DNA of 64,000 nt. Origin: Nectonema munidae. Its lineage: Eukaryota; Nematomorpha; Nectonematoida; Nectonematidae. Positions 22,485 to 34,391 of this stretch are shown here, piece after piece. A program made the translations under genes and the position numbers. The first letter of the stretch is position 1; each line of letters opens with the position of its first letter. Where the stretch lies: NCBI GenBank assembly GCA_030549495.1, contig JAUIRK010000509.1, positions 363,501-427,500 on the forward strand, in the 5' to 3' direction. A model generated the notes under the pieces. It did no database searches. It saw only the letters and a program-made list of their open reading frames with translations, and was not told the DNA's origin.

Positions 22485-23200
22485 ATTTTGCTCCAGTTTC
22501 TTAGACATAATGTTTTGAAGACATGACATCATTTTCCTGATAGCAATCTGCATATCTAGTCCATACGTTTTCAAGGTTTCCTTCAAATGGCCAAAAAGTA
22601 CTAAATCTAGACTCATATGATTGTTCTATATGGGATAAGGACAAATCATGCTTTTTAACAACGATTTTGAACAATATTCAAAGCCAAACACTTTCTTGGG
22701 CAAAGATAGATTCTTCCGATGTTTATGAAGACAGTGAAAGTCTAAACCCTAATAATAACTCAAATAAATTTATATCCCAAATTCAATAATATAGCTCCCA
22801 AAAATTTTAATAAGTTTTCTCAGTATCAAGTTGAAATTGTCTAGTGCCAATTTGAACTTGAAAAGGCCCATATTTCTTATTTTTATCATCTACTTACGAT
22901 AGAAGTTAAGAAATAGCGCTTTTGTTTAAACGTGGTTTGCCTTTCCTATCACTCACTCTTTCAAAAGTCTTTTGAGAAACGTCGAGAAACTATATGGGCA
23001 TGAAGGTGTCCATCCAATAACAAAGTAAATTTATTATACCCTGCATTTTTACGTTTTTTTCTCTAATATAAAAATGTTTTAGTCCTATTTTTCCCAAGTT
23101 AAGGCAGTATATAATAACTATGAATGTAGTACCGCGACGTTGAATCAGGCCTATCTTCCACAAGACTAAGTTAGTCACAGAAATTGGGTTCACCTTAATG
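22485..23200 (-). pseudogene. Tc1/mariner-superfamily transposase relic
   Basis: On the minus strand, about 22,990-23,193 reads RRGTTFIVIIYCLNLGKIGL, resembling the RG...ITL strand of DDE_3-type (IS630/Tc1/mariner) cores. About 22,560-22,660 reads LVLFGHLKETLKTYG, which matches the mariner 'DYHLFGxLKxxLxGxxF' block near the third acidic residue. It is followed by a C-terminal helix-like tract. The catalytic residues are not clearly readable and the frame is broken repeatedly. The assignment rests on short motifs only, and the two segments could belong to different elements. Confidence 0.4.
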
Positions 23201-24721
23201 AAGGGACATTAAAAAGTAAAAAATACCTCCAATCAGAACCAAATTTGAAGAAGAAGAAGATGAAGAAGAAGAAGAAGAAGATAGAAGAAAATTCGGGAAA
23301 AGCTTCTGCCTAAAGCGCGTGAGGATTTCATCAGAATAGCGGAAGGAGGCGCTTGTCTGAAATAAATCGTGTATTTACGAAAGCTGTTCGTTCAATTTCG
23401 CACAGAGGAAATGCACGCGTTCATTCCGTCACATCTTTCATATGTCACATTCGGTTGACAAACACGACATACTTAAAATAATGCATTTAAACAGCCATCT
23501 AATCAATTATTATTTTTTTTCTTTTATATAACATTTTCAATTTTCAAGGAAAAAATTAGCTGAATTTAATTGAGATCTATTTGTTTTGGATATTTAAAAA
23601 TGGTCTATAATAATACCTCTTTTCGTGGTAGAGTTATTTTTGGATCGCTATCAAAGTTGGTATATATATTATGAAGAAAGACTTGTTTAAATCACAACTA
23701 AATTTTGCATTATCCGTATGCATATTTTTCGCAACAAAATGACCTTCATTTGCTACAAAGTTTGAAAAAATACCCAAAAAATTCAAAATTCTCGCATTTG
23801 CATTACAGGCATCTAGTCCTCATCCTTGGTATAAAAACAATGTTCTTGTTGCCTCATCTCATTGTTTACTTCGAGATTGAGTGATGAAGAAAAACTTAAT
23901 TTTTGTTCATTTACATAAAAATCCGTAGGAAAAATGCCTTATGTTTTCATAATCGCATCTTAAATGGAGAAGAAATAGAAACGGAAATAATTATAGCATA
24001 AAGTACTACCAAAACCTTTGCTAAGATTTTTAGATAAAGAACCAAACATGTGAGAAATTGACATTCGTTTTATGTTGTAAAGGATGCCGCTAAACGTGGA
24101 ATAGCTCTTATTCAGAATTTTAATGCTGTTATCACAAAACTGGAAGAGCAAAAGTAGTATTTGCTTGCTGGAGGTAATTGAAACTCATATAAAAATTTCC
24201 TAAAGCTCTTATTCAAGTATAAATTTTGTGATCAATAACTCTTAATTATATATTCAATTTCTTTTATTAAAATCTTTCGATTTAATAAAAATCAATCAGA
24301 TTGACTTAATAGAAATCAGTTTTTTTGTATTATGATTTTAAAAATTTTGGGTAGTTGTCAACATTATGAAACATGTGGGTAAGGCACACTAGTATACACT
24401 AGTATACGCGGGTCCTACTAAATTCTCTAACCCATAGAGAGTAACTTATTAAGACAGGGATGGTTCTCAAAATATGCAAATGTTCTCGCATTTTCAAAGA
24501 AGGATTTATATTTAAAAAATTTCAAAAACTTATACTAATTTGTAGAAGTATACAGAATTAAACAAAGTAGAATAATTGAAGATAATTATATCAAGTCCGT
24601 GGTCATTCACTTGAATAGTATTATTATGCATTCACCATTTCATTTATATTTGGCGCCACAAAATTGGCGCGCTCATTTCTTTTCTTCACATTTACAATGT
24701 AAGTCATATTAATTTTGCCTC
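23201..24721. other. AT-rich stretch with (GAA)n
   Basis: A (GAA)n-type run sits at about 23,247-23,284, and a small direct repeat of ACACTAGTATA at about 24,388-24,410. No gene recognised. Confidence 0.4.
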
Positions 24722-24975
24722 TCAAATATAATCTCTGAATGCTTCATGAATAGCAAACCAAGATCCAGTGTTTGCAGATGAGTTGTCATTCATTATTTTG
24801 TAAATCTTTCTTTCTCTGAGAAACTTCTTCATGTTTTTAGCACGATGTGTAATGGCTGAATCGAAAATTACTATTAAATAATAACCAATTTTATTGGCTC
24901 TAGCATACGTCATTTCTAATAAAATATTTGAATAAAATTCTGTGTTTTTACCAAATTAGCGGAACCAACAACATT
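24722..24975 (-). pseudogene. IS630/Tc1/mariner-like transposase fragment
   Basis: The minus-strand frame reads KNTEFYSNILLEMTYARANK and then IVIFDSAITHRAKNMKKFLR. This is the DDE_3 pattern 'NTxxFxxFL...YYIVxDNAxIHxSKxVKxFLxE', so the second catalytic Asp (FDSA) and the following His are visible. Downstream, SWFAIHEAFRDYI replaces the 'SPxLNPIExxWxxxK' block. It is a short internal fragment without ends. Confidence 0.5.
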
Positions 24976-25842
24976 AAATGGTTTTCATTTTTGAATATAT
25001 ATTTTAAAAATCACTTTATTTGAAAACAAAATTTAAAAAAAACTAACGTGAACTTTTCCAGCACTTAGAATAGTAGTATAACTTTTAGAGATCATTGCAA
25101 ATCAATTTTGGTGATAGTAATATATTTTAATTAAAATTTATGAGCAGAAGAGCCAAAAATTATGAGGACTTGTCTTTCTTGCCCAAATTCTTCAGGCTTT
25201 GGAAGATTTAATACACCTAGAGTATACAGTAGTAAGCCTTTCAAGATAGGACCCCGGAGAAACGCAATTTCTCCTTTCAGAACCGATTTTATTTTTATGC
25301 CCATAAATTTAAAAGATCTCTAGAAAAGGGGCACTTACGAAAGCTAAAATACCATTTTAAATTATGGAGTTACTTTAAGTTCGTCTCTTTTTACCTAAAC
25401 CTCGTCCTTTTTCACGTTAAGTTCCTCCTATTTCACATTTTAAACTATAAATTCGTTTTTTTACTTACTCTTCTTTTCAAGTTTTTCGTTCATCACGTTA
25501 ACTTTTTTCAATTTATTTTTTATTGTTTAACTTTTTTTTCTGCATTGAATGTGTATTTTCTGACTTTTATTCGGAGGCAATTTTTTTCATATCCAAGTTT
25601 TTTCTTTTTATTGTTAAGTCTAATTTTTTAAATTTACGTTCCCTTTTCATTTACTTCTTTTCTCATTAGCTTTAATATTCTGTAATTTACAAAATGTTTT
25701 GGGATCGATGAGAGGAAAAACGTTAATTCATGCATTCAATTCGCTAAAAATGCAAGAAATTAATGTCAAAAGTTCAAACTTAAAGTAAAAATATTGTACA
25801 ATTAATACTAAACAAATGAGATGTACTGATTGAATGATTTTT
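24976..25842. other. AT-rich stretch, nothing recognised
   Basis: Pyrimidine-rich between about 25,380 and 25,680. No gene or defined repeat seen. Confidence 0.4.
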
Positions 25843-25940
25843 CATAGCTAGGCACATGGTAACGATTAGCCACGATCGGGAATCGAACCCAGACCATCTG
25901 GATTAAAACCCTTAGCTCCTACCACGGTAGATCGTCTGAT
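25843..25940 (-). repeat. tRNA-derived SINE, family 2 (partial)
   Basis: On the minus strand it shows ATCGTCTGATGAT-side homology to the family head, then GATCTACCGTGGTAGGAGC, a B-box GGGTTCGATTCCCG and TCGTGGCTAATCG. It is shorter than the 21.8-kb copy, so the tail is truncated. Confidence 0.65.
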
Positions 25941-27037
25941 GATAAAATTTTACTTCTTATAAAAGTTAAAAAAAACAAAATTGGACGTACATCTTGCTCT
26001 CGTCTCGAGCTATAATCATGTTAAATGCAAAAAGTGCACCCATATCCCTAATTCAAATTATAGTTATGGCAAATATTAAAAAGTAAGGTTAATGCTAAAG
26101 TATAGTCAATGCATATTTAAAACTTGTTAAATCAGAAAAAAAAAATTTATAAAAATGAACACTTTTTTTTAATAGTTAAATTAAGAAATAATTCCGGACA
26201 CTTTTTTGCTTAGAAAATACTTTATAAAAGTTTTAATCAATTTAAAAATATTCAAAATTTATTAATTAAAATTAGTTAATTATTATTTGTTTATAAGTTA
26301 ACTAGTTAACGTGAAGAGTTACTTATGGCGAAAAATTTTAACAGCAAAAAGAGCGTGAAAGAAAAAGAACTCTTCATTCCACTTGTCACATACTTTTAGA
26401 AGGAAACATATTTATTTAAAAGAGGCTATATTTATTTTTTGTATATACGACTTATATATATGTTAATTTTGAGATTTTAAATGTAACAAAATCAATGTTT
26501 AAAGAACTTCCGGAGAATGGTGAGTTGACATTTTGACATTGCTTCTATTTATTTTACCAAATGTGTACAATATTTTATTTTGTTATATGTGCTAAATAAC
26601 ACCCAACCATTTAGCAGGTGGCAAATGGAAAGTTGTGGGTTTAAAATTTTTAAACTATAAACTTTTTGTTTAAATGAAAAAATTGGCAAATTTTTAAAAA
26701 AATTTAAAAAGATCCATTTTTGACAAAAAAAATTTTTTTGAGTATATAAAATTAACATATTTTCATTACTTTTGATACTTAGGTAAAAAATTAATCACGC
26801 AAAAATTTTTAAAAATAATTAAAGTTTACGGACAATCGGTAGTATCAAAAAAACGCTAGGAGGGAAAGAAGTAATAAAGAGGCGTGTACGAGAATGATGC
26901 AATTTCCTACCCCAACCCCTCCTCTTTACTTCATTTCCTCCTGAAGTTTGTTTGATAGAGTAGATTATAGTTATGGATATTATTATTAATTAAGTTATTA
27001 ATTAATAATAAATTTTAATGCCATTAACTTTTCTTTA
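25941..27037. other. AT-rich stretch, nothing recognised
   Basis: Low-complexity AT-rich DNA with no supported feature. Confidence 0.4.
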
Positions 27038-27423
27038 ATGCCATTAAATAATAACAAAAGAGTTATTTACTCTTATTTATTAATAAAGTATAATGAAAGG
27101 ATAGCTTATTCTTTTCGAAGACCTTCAAGGTTAGTCAAACTTTCTTACCGACTCCAACTCTCCAATCAATCGGTGATGTATAAAGTGCCTGTATTTTATG
27201 AAGTCTCTCGTCCTACAATTGGAGAAAGCTGTTCATCATTTAAAAAAATTCAAAAAACTCTTCAGAGAGAAAGTAATCTCTGGCTATCCAGAGAGAATTG
27301 TCTGCTCAAAGAAAGACTGTTTTTCCTGTAAATTTATGTGATTCATTTTTATTGATGTTTTTTTTAATATTTTTTTATATATTTTTTTAATTATAAAGTT
27401 CTTCTTCTTCTTCTTCTTCTTCT
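27038..27423 (+). pseudogene. LINE 3' end with (CTT)n tail
   Basis: The frame at 27038-27331 ends in RLQLSNQSVMYKVPVFYEVS followed by SSFKKIQKTLQ. This corresponds to the 'SxRxxxPxxWNSLPxxI...SFKxxLKxxL' terminus of CR1/L2-group ORF2. After the stop there is about 70 bp of AT-rich 3' sequence and then (CTT)n (27,399-27,423). Other LINE ends in this window stop in the same microsatellite, which supports calling it the LINE tail. Confidence 0.6.
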
Positions 27424-28654
27424 CAGCGAATATTCATTTGTTTAAAACTTTGTGACAAATAAATTGTTTACTCCATACTCCTGTTTACTTTATAAACGAA
27501 TTTAATGGGTATTCTTCAGCACCAAATCAATATTTAAATCTTGGGTACACATACTTTCAAAGTCAAAGGAATATAGCTTCCTCAATGATATTCCAGATAA
27601 AAGATAATAAATGTTAATGATTGAACGTGTGGGTGCAATATTAAAATAATTTTACGTCAATCTTCACATAGTACTCCAGTAGTTTTGGCAAAATTGGCAG
27701 TAAAACGGTCCAAGAAATGATGTCTAGAAGGGTTGAGAGAAAAATGACAAACCAGCAAACCTAAAAGGTACAATTTGAAAAAAAATCGTCTACAAGCGTA
27801 TATTTAGAGCTTTGAAGAATGTGTCGCGCAAACGTAATTAAAAAGCATAATTATGCAAAGTGAACAATCCCGTGGTTGCTTTTGAATTTTTATTGAGTAT
27901 TTGACTGAAAAAAAATTGCGACTCGAGTTTATTGCTTAGGGTTATGTGTAGAGCGAAAGTTTGTGAAACAGTAGGTTCACATATGTGTAACAGGACTAAA
28001 GCTTGCATTTATGCCCTTACAGTCAATAAGCCGTAAGAGACCAATAAACGGAAGCGTCAAAGTGGTCATTGTGAGTATAGTCGAGGCGAATAAGCTGATC
28101 GGAAAAATTGAAACTGGTGGCCATAGACGCGTTCTCGTTTAATAGAGATGGCCCGCGTTAATGTGCATATGTGCACTATTATTTTGTCTTCATTTAAAAT
28201 GTGATGATGCTTCAAACTTTCATATTTTTTAAAAGCTCTTTATATACAAAATACGTTTAATTATATCATTTCTCTTCTCAGTAAAATAATCTAAACTCCT
28301 GTCTTCTTAATCTCTTAACCTAACTCTAATCCTAACCTAATACTAATCTAACACTAGTTAAAAAAAAGGCTTTAGAATTCGTACAAATCATTATTTCATG
28401 AAACTTTTGATCCCCCCTTTTCACATTTGAATGTGGGAAAGATGAAAATATATTAAAAATTTTAATACAAAATAATTAAGCATTTATCGTTTTTGGAGAA
28501 ATATTTGAGTTATGTAAGTAATATTTCAATCATGTTATGGTATTATATTAAATCTGTCAAATTTGTCAGCTATAAAAAAATTTTCTAGAATCCAGAAAAT
28601 TCTTTATTTGAATACTTTTTTTTAATTCCGTGTTTCATATTAAAGAGGTTTTTA
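27424..28654. other. Stretch without gene; degenerate CCTAA repeats
   Basis: Around 28,290-28,357 the + strand reads as irregular CCTAA/CTAAT units (for example CCTAACCTAATACTAATCTA), like a decayed TTAGG-type telomeric repeat. Otherwise nothing recognised. Confidence 0.35.
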
Positions 28655-29111
28655 TTGGTGAATTATGTTGGAAATGAAGACGGCTTTAAAAAGTTTGAGA
28701 GACGCACATATGGCAATGTCAAAAGACCTAATCAAAGCCATATTCTGGACTTAAGTGCATCAGTGCCACTAAAAATCCTTGGAAAATCTTTTAAAGCTAA
28801 AAAATTGAAAGTCTTTGATCCTACTCTTCTTCCCTAAAGCAAGAACTACAAAAGAACAAAACTTATTTTCCTCCTTTCCTCCCAAAATTTGGAATGTCCC
28901 ACTGATTGAAATGAGGTGTGAAGCGGATACATTCATCCTTTAAAAAAAGATTTAAAAGATACTTTTTTAATAATTATGATGAATCAATCCATTTCTATCA
29001 TGAATATGTATATATATATATAAAAATTACCCAATTTTGCATTACTGTACAGTGTACAGTCTTCGATAAGCAGTAGTGACGCTTTTATACAAAAATAAAT
29101 CTTCTTCTTCT
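28655..29111 (+). pseudogene. LINE ORF2 C-terminus and 3' end with (CTT)n
   Basis: In one frame the + strand encodes FSSFPPKIWNVPLIEMRCEA, and after a frame change SSFKKRFKRYFFNNYDESIH. Together this is the classic end of a CR1/L2-type ORF2 (PxxWNSLPxEIR...SFKKRxKxYF). A roughly 110-bp 3' region ends with ACAAAAATAAAT and (CTT)n at 29,100-29,111. The upstream frame at 28655-28837 is probably part of the same relic. Confidence 0.7.
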
Positions 29112-29159
29112 ACAGAAATGAATTAGCTAGAAACACATTTTTGATACCATTTAAATATG

Positions 29160-29930
29160 TGTTGCTATCTAAAGGGGCCTAAGATAGATCTTTGAGAGAC
29201 TCCAATATTTTTGAAATTTTAAGTTTTTGACACATTCCCATTTACCTGAACGTAATATAATCGTACTTTTAAAAAGGAAGAAATTAATTTGAGACAAAAT
29301 GTTGAGAAGCCATACATCTCCAGTTTTTGTAAAAGTATAGAATGATTTGCGCTGTGTCAAAAACGCCACTAAGATCAAGAAATAAGGTCAAACATTTATG
29401 ATTATTTTTTAATGTCAATGATATTATCAATGAATAAAGAATTCAAGTTATCAATAGAGTACCCCCTCTGATAAACAAAATGAGTACCTCCGAAAAGATT
29501 TTTTGTTTTCATTCAAAATGGCGGTAACTATTGAGATTGGTCTGTAATTAGAAAGGCAATTTTGATCTCCTTTTTTATAGACTGGAACAAGTTTAGATAT
29601 TTTACCAAAAAAACATCAATTTTTTTTAAAGATATAAGTGATAAAATCATAAAAATCATGTGCCTCACTAGATCTGAATGATTTGATTGCTAGAAGTATT
29701 ATTTCTGTGTTTTACTGATTTTCCATAGCTTTCAAGGTGATTGACCTTATTTTTTGAAATGAGACAAGAACAGGAAAGTTTTATCTACATCAGTGTTGTT
29801 CACATTTACTTTATTCCACATTCCTTTCCAAGATGAATTCTCATTAGAAAAAACCTCTTTATAGTATTTCTGCTTGACTTTCCAAATCGCTATCTTTATC
29901 AACTTTTGCGAATGATAAACTTCAATTCAT
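29160..29930 (-). pseudogene. CR1/L2-like LINE reverse-transcriptase relic
   Basis: On the minus strand the order is as follows. First comes the linker with AIWKVKQKYYKEVFSNENSS. Next is reverse-transcriptase block 1, KKGDQNCLSNYRPISIVTAI with the hallmark NYRPIS. Then come traces of 'F.L' and LSGVFDTAQ (the usual 'LSKAFDTVDH'), then LLQKLEMYGF and QMGMCQKLKI. These are the fingers and first half of the palm. The catalytic YADD block is not present. Multiple stops and frame changes occur. It lies back-to-back with the + strand LINE end at 28.7-29.1 kb. Confidence 0.8.
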
Positions 29931-30723
29931 CAAACTTTTCGGTTTTATTCTTCAATTTTAACATCTCTGAGCTAATTTTGTTTCTATAAACATTGTTTAT
30001 CCCATTTTTATGACAGCAATAGCGGCCTTTATAACAGGATAAGCAAGAGGAATAGGGGAATCATTTTATACTACTCATGTCAAAATATAAGTAAAAATCT
30101 CAGTTTTTCAAGTATTTACAAATATCAGGAGAAGCTCTCAAAATACAAATTCTAGAATCATCCGAAAATTTTTACTAAAAATAAATTTTAATATTGAACC
30201 TACAGTTTTGCTTACTTGGATGTAAAATTTTAGAAAGTGTAGCAATTTAATAACATTGAATAAAAACTACATTACCTCATTTTGTCTTTAGCTTTAGCAA
30301 ACATTGAAATGAAAAAAAAGCTAGCTTCCAAATTAGAAGCTCACTCGTATCTATTTCCCTAATATTTTATAAAAGTATGGACTTATCCTAGTGTGTGAGG
30401 AGAATACAATGAAGAAACTTCAAGTAAATCCAAATTTTTCTGAACAAATGAGTTCCCTTCTTTGAGCGAAAGAAAATATTAATGTGGCGGGAAACCAAAT
30501 TTGCATTTCAAATGAAAACCAGTTGGGCAAAAAGGCAAGACAAGACACTGTCCAATTAAATTCGCTGTAAAGAAACTTAGATTCTCCCTAATCCCCATTG
30601 GCACAAATTGAACAACTCAGTACCAAATTGCAATGGTGCAGAGAGAGAGAGAGCCCCACTTCCAAAGGTAGGAGTTCTTGTATATGGCGTGAGTATGTGT
30701 GCTTAAAGAAGGAGATATCGTGG
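29931..30723. other. Stretch without recognised feature
   Basis: AT-rich to about 30,470, then visibly richer in G+C and purines with a short (GA)n run at about 30,640-30,653. No gene identified. Confidence 0.35.
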
Positions 30724-30730
30724 ATTGAAC

Positions 30731-31147
30731 ATGGAAAAAGATAAATCTTACCCTGGGGTCATTCATGCTGCTTTGAATGCAAGAAATGCAGCTTTCTCTG
30801 ATGAGGTAAACTTATCACGAAGTAAGAAGGTTTTCCATGCCATGCCATGCTATTATTATTATCATCTATCTGCCATCTCATGGTCTGTCTGTCTTATTTA
30901 TAAAGAAGAATTTGTGACGTCGCACTCTATTTTTATGCAAATACACATTGTGCGCCGCCTTTCAAACGTTCCAAGGTGCAAACTTCAATTAGTTGACAGG
31001 TCGAGTGTGTTTGTGTGTGGAGATATGGAAGAGTGTTATTGGCCTACTTCATGCCATTTGTGCTCTCGTAGGGTGGACTGCTTGGCCGTGTCCATAATGT
31101 CATACCAACTGCCAACGAATCTTAATTTTTCCAAGATCAAATTATGA
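30731..31147 (+). CDS. Unassigned 138-codon open frame in a less AT-rich island
   Basis: This is one of the longest open frames in the window and starts with a real ATG. The predicted product has several Cys residues (VCGDMEECYWPTSCHLCSRR) and no signal peptide, membrane segment or domain that I recognise. The local base composition is less AT-rich than its surroundings, which by itself lengthens chance frames. There is no clear promoter, and the poly(A) context is ordinary. It could be a small gene, an exon, or simply conserved non-coding DNA with an accidental frame. I give it low confidence. Confidence 0.15.
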   Translation: MEKDKSYPGVIHAALNARNAAFSDEVNLSRSKKVFHAMPCYYYYHLSAISWSVCLIYKEEFVTSHSIFMQIHIVRRLSNVPRCKLQLVDRSSVFVCGDMEECYWPTSCHLCSRRVDCLAVSIMSYQLPTNLNFSKIKL

Positions 31148-31445
31148 ATTTTCTTTACTTTTTACTTAAACATCAAGGTGCTGCTCTGTGTAAAAATTTG
31201 TTAAAACATTTTTGCATAATTAAATATACCATTCTTACTTTTAAATTATCTTTTTTTCTTTTTAATTCTAATTTGTCTTTTTTAAGTTTAAAATGTCCTT
31301 TTTAAATTCTAAAATAAGACTTAAAAAAAGTATAAATTATAAAATACAAAATATGTATACATTTTTTATTATACTAAGTATAAATTATAAAATAAAATTG
31401 AAAAAAGACAAATTAGAATTGAAAAAAGACAATAGTAAAAATGGC
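31148..31445. other. AT-rich stretch, nothing recognised
   Basis: Dominated by AAATT/TTTAA low-complexity sequence. The open frame at 31293-31478 is Lys-rich and probably chance. Confidence 0.4.
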
Positions 31446-31619
31446 GGGTCTTTTCGTTTAGAGGGCCACATCAAGTAATCACCATTTCGTCTGCCTTTTA
31501 TAGTTAATTATATTTATTAATTAATTAATTAATTAATTATGGTTTAGCAACCAGGACATAACTATAAAAGGCAGACGAAATGGTGATTACTTGATGTGGC
31601 CGTCTAAACGAAAAGACCC
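31446..31619. mobile_element. Foldback MITE with 61-bp near-perfect inverted arms
   Basis: The left arm 31446-31506 starts GGGTCTTTTCGTTTAGA and the right arm 31559-31619 ends with its inverse. They differ at one base over 61 bp. The arms include CATCAAGTAATCACCATTTC and CGTCTGCCTTTTATAGTTA. The 52-bp spacer holds a (TTAA)n tract. Almost no divergence between the arms suggests a recent insertion or arm-to-arm conversion. I cannot assign the superfamily, because no convincing target duplication is visible (ATGGC on the left, ATGATT on the right). Confidence 0.85.
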
Positions 31620-32654
31620 ATGATTGCATATATAAAACATAAGAGATATAAATATAAATGAGGAGACATTTGTGTAAAAATTTTTATTTTTTTGATAAGG
31701 TTTACCAAGAGTAAATTCATATAATCTCTTTCAGTGGTATTGAATTTGAAGGCTCAAATTTCGATGTGGCATTATATCGAATCATTTCGAGTTTCGGTTT
31801 GATTGATGTTAGGGAAGTCGAAATTATTGATTTTAGAGAATTTGTTATCATCTAGCTAGACATTAATGTCATTTTGGAAAATATGTTTTGAGAAATTGAA
31901 ATCTTTTCTTTCCTGCAACTCAAAAGAAGTCGATCATAAGTTGCCTGTTATTTTAACTGAATTACACAAAATATGTTATATATGATAAATGACATTAATT
32001 CTTTTTGGTTATAATGTTGTAGACCGATCTTTTCTTTTAAATCTATGCCTCAAAGTGGCAAGTTTAATTTCTCGATTCTTTCATTATAATTCAAGTTTAT
32101 AAATTCAATATATTTTTAGAGGTCGTTTTTTGAATCTTTGTAAAACTGGTAAAAGCATAAGCGTGAGTTGGAAAGCTATTGTACTGATGTCAAATGTGGA
32201 AAAACAATGATATACCATTTTTGGTGCTATTCTGTCTTTTTCCAATTCTATTTTATCCTTTTGCAATTGTAAACAAATAATCTTGCGAGTTTTTTAAATA
32301 GTGTTAAAAGCAAATTAAAAAGACATCGCTAAGTCAAAGTGGAAAAGTTAAAGTGGAATGAAAATAAAAAAAATTGGAAAAAAAATAAAAAAAATTGTAA
32401 TAATTTAATTTCTAATTCCTTGTCAAAAATTTAGAAAATTTAAACACAAAATAAAGTTAAAATATTTATATAAAAAAATTAAATAGAAATGACATATGTC
32501 AAATGGAAACATTAAATTCAGATTGAATTGCAAATAGGCAAAGTAGAATTACAAAAAGGCAGAATGAAATTGCAAAAGACAAAAACGAATTACATATAAG
32601 GAGAAAATGGAATTGCAAAAGACTAAAAATGACATATGTTGTATGAAAAAATGA
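31620..32654. other. AT-rich stretch with short repeated phrase
   Basis: Around 32,540-32,620 the phrase AATTGCAAAAGAC recurs three times or so in variants. No gene recognised. Confidence 0.4.
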
Positions 32655-33070
32655 AAAAGCTTTGGCTCATCTGTCGAAGATATGGTTGGAGGAAATGAGC
32701 TTAGAGTTGGCAATATTTGACATAGATCCTATCTGCAAGTGGGTCCATTTAGTGAAGTTAAGTTTTGTACGTCATGTATTGAACGAGCCAAAGATTTTTG
32801 CCAAGTCGAGTTATAAATTGAAGCCAAGAATTTCTTCAGACACATTGCATATTTTAATGTCACGAGCAAATTATTTGAGTCGCTAATAATCAATGGGATT
32901 TAAAAGATCATTCAAAATTTTATTCCTAACAGTCATCCCTGTAGAACACCATTGGTAACAAGCTTTTCGTCTGAATAACATAAGTTGATAACTACCGATT
33001 TGTTTACCACTTTGTAGAAAGTTGATCAATCATCCAAGTAAATTTTTCAATTATTTTCAAATAAACATTG
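32655..33070 (-). pseudogene. LINE reverse-transcriptase palm/thumb relic
   Basis: On the minus strand the following are readable in changing frames: KFTWMIDQLSTKW, VINLCYSDEK, TNGVLQG (compare 'SGVPQGSxLGPLLF'), FARDIKICNVS (compare 'FADDTKI', the catalytic YADD/FADD box with one Asp changed) and KWTHLQIGSMSNIANSK (compare 'LxxWSxxWxMxxNxxKxK'). This is the second half of the palm of a CR1/L2-type LINE. The changed FADD-like box and frame breaks make it dead. Confidence 0.6.
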
Positions 33071-33181
33071 CGATCCTTAAATCTTGTTTTACTCTGCATT
33101 CAAGATTTTAATTTTTTTGCTTCAGTTCAAAACTTTTATTTTGCAACTTTCATGAATTTTAATGTTAAAAAGTAAATTCAC

Positions 33182-33242
33182 AAGTAAAATGTCTTTATTC
33201 AAAATCTTCAAAAAAATTTATTTGAATAAAGACATTTTACTT
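33182..33242. repeat. Perfect 22-bp hairpin
   Basis: AAGTAAAATGTCTTTATTCAA (33,182 onward, 22 bp) is exactly inverted at 33,221-33,242 with a 17-bp AT-rich loop. It is AT-rich but perfect over the whole arm. It may be a small foldback or a local inversion-duplication scar. No flanking structure extends it. Confidence 0.7.
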
Positions 33243-34230
33243 AATAAAAAATATAGTTTTGAGTTGAACACATATGAGCACATAGAGCATAAAACGAAGA
33301 AGCCAAATCGAATGCGGAAATTATATATGGACTATTAAAATAGAGTCCACAACTAGTACACTTCCGTCAGATATAAAATCCATATCTACAACTATCATTC
33401 CATCGCATATACTATTCATAGCATTCCTTCAGAGAGATCAACCACATTTGATTCCACTTGCTAACGTTTCAGATACATCCTGTATATAAAAGAAGCACTG
33501 CGCTTCTTTACCCTGATTCTTAATGACACTTCACGGGAGTAAATAAAGAAATTCTGTAAGAGTCACCACCTTTTTTCAATCCAAGAAGCAGAGTCTGCCA
33601 TATGAAATATCAATTGTACTAACACAATGGAATTCAGAATTGAGATGGTGAGTAAAAAGATGACGGAAATCGTTTTGAAGATTTAGGGTTAGGATTTTAA
33701 GGGATCCAACTTAAAATTCGAATGCTAAATTTGTAAAACCTGGCATAGCAAACTTTATCCAAGAAAAAATCTCTCATCACTTCACATTCGAATAGGACAA
33801 CGATATCCAAAGCTCAAATATTTCCTGCTTGAACATGCATCAAGGCATTTTCAAAAATGGAGGATTTCCCCATGAGATATCTCACAGATAGCTCAACTTG
33901 GATGCACTCTTCGCCATATTGAAGGCTGTGATGAGACTCTAGATTCGACCGTTTCACAACAGTCTTCAACATGTCCATATTGAAAAATGGAAATAAAATA
34001 AAAAACAATAAATAAAATATACTTTTAATATTACTTAGAGAGCAGCCATGTTCACTATTGCCTGGAACTAACGAGAAAAACGTCTTTAGAAATATAAACA
34101 GAATCCCCGCAAATAATCGTAAAAAACTTTAAACGAAAGTAAACCAATAATGCCATAGCAGCCTTTTTTATTTTTGAAAATAATTGAAATAAGCAAAAAT
34201 ATGGATAAGTGATAGGGAATTTATTGAACT
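33243..34230. other. Stretch without recognised gene
   Basis: The open frame at 33814-34008 (minus) has no identifiable motif. No defined repeats. Confidence 0.4.
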
Positions 34231-34391
34231 GGCTGGTGGGCTGATAGGTAGAGGCGTCGCTTACGGATCCAAAGCCTTTGGGTTCGAATCACGGCAATGC
34301 CATTGACTTATCATAAAAAGTTCATCAGTGCAGATATGGAAGTTTCTACTTCCCTTGCATGAAACACCCTGTCAAAAAAAAAAAAAAATTT
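34231..34391 (+). repeat. tRNA-derived SINE, family 3, with poly(A) tail
   Basis: The head contains an A-box-like TGGGCTGATAGGTAGAGGC and a B-box GGGTTCGAATCACGG about 30 bp later. It is followed by an unrelated body (GCAGATATGGAAGTTTCTAC) and ends in a run of about 14 A. The order head-body-A tail is that of a tRNA-derived SINE inserted on the + strand. No second copy is seen in the window. Confidence 0.7.
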
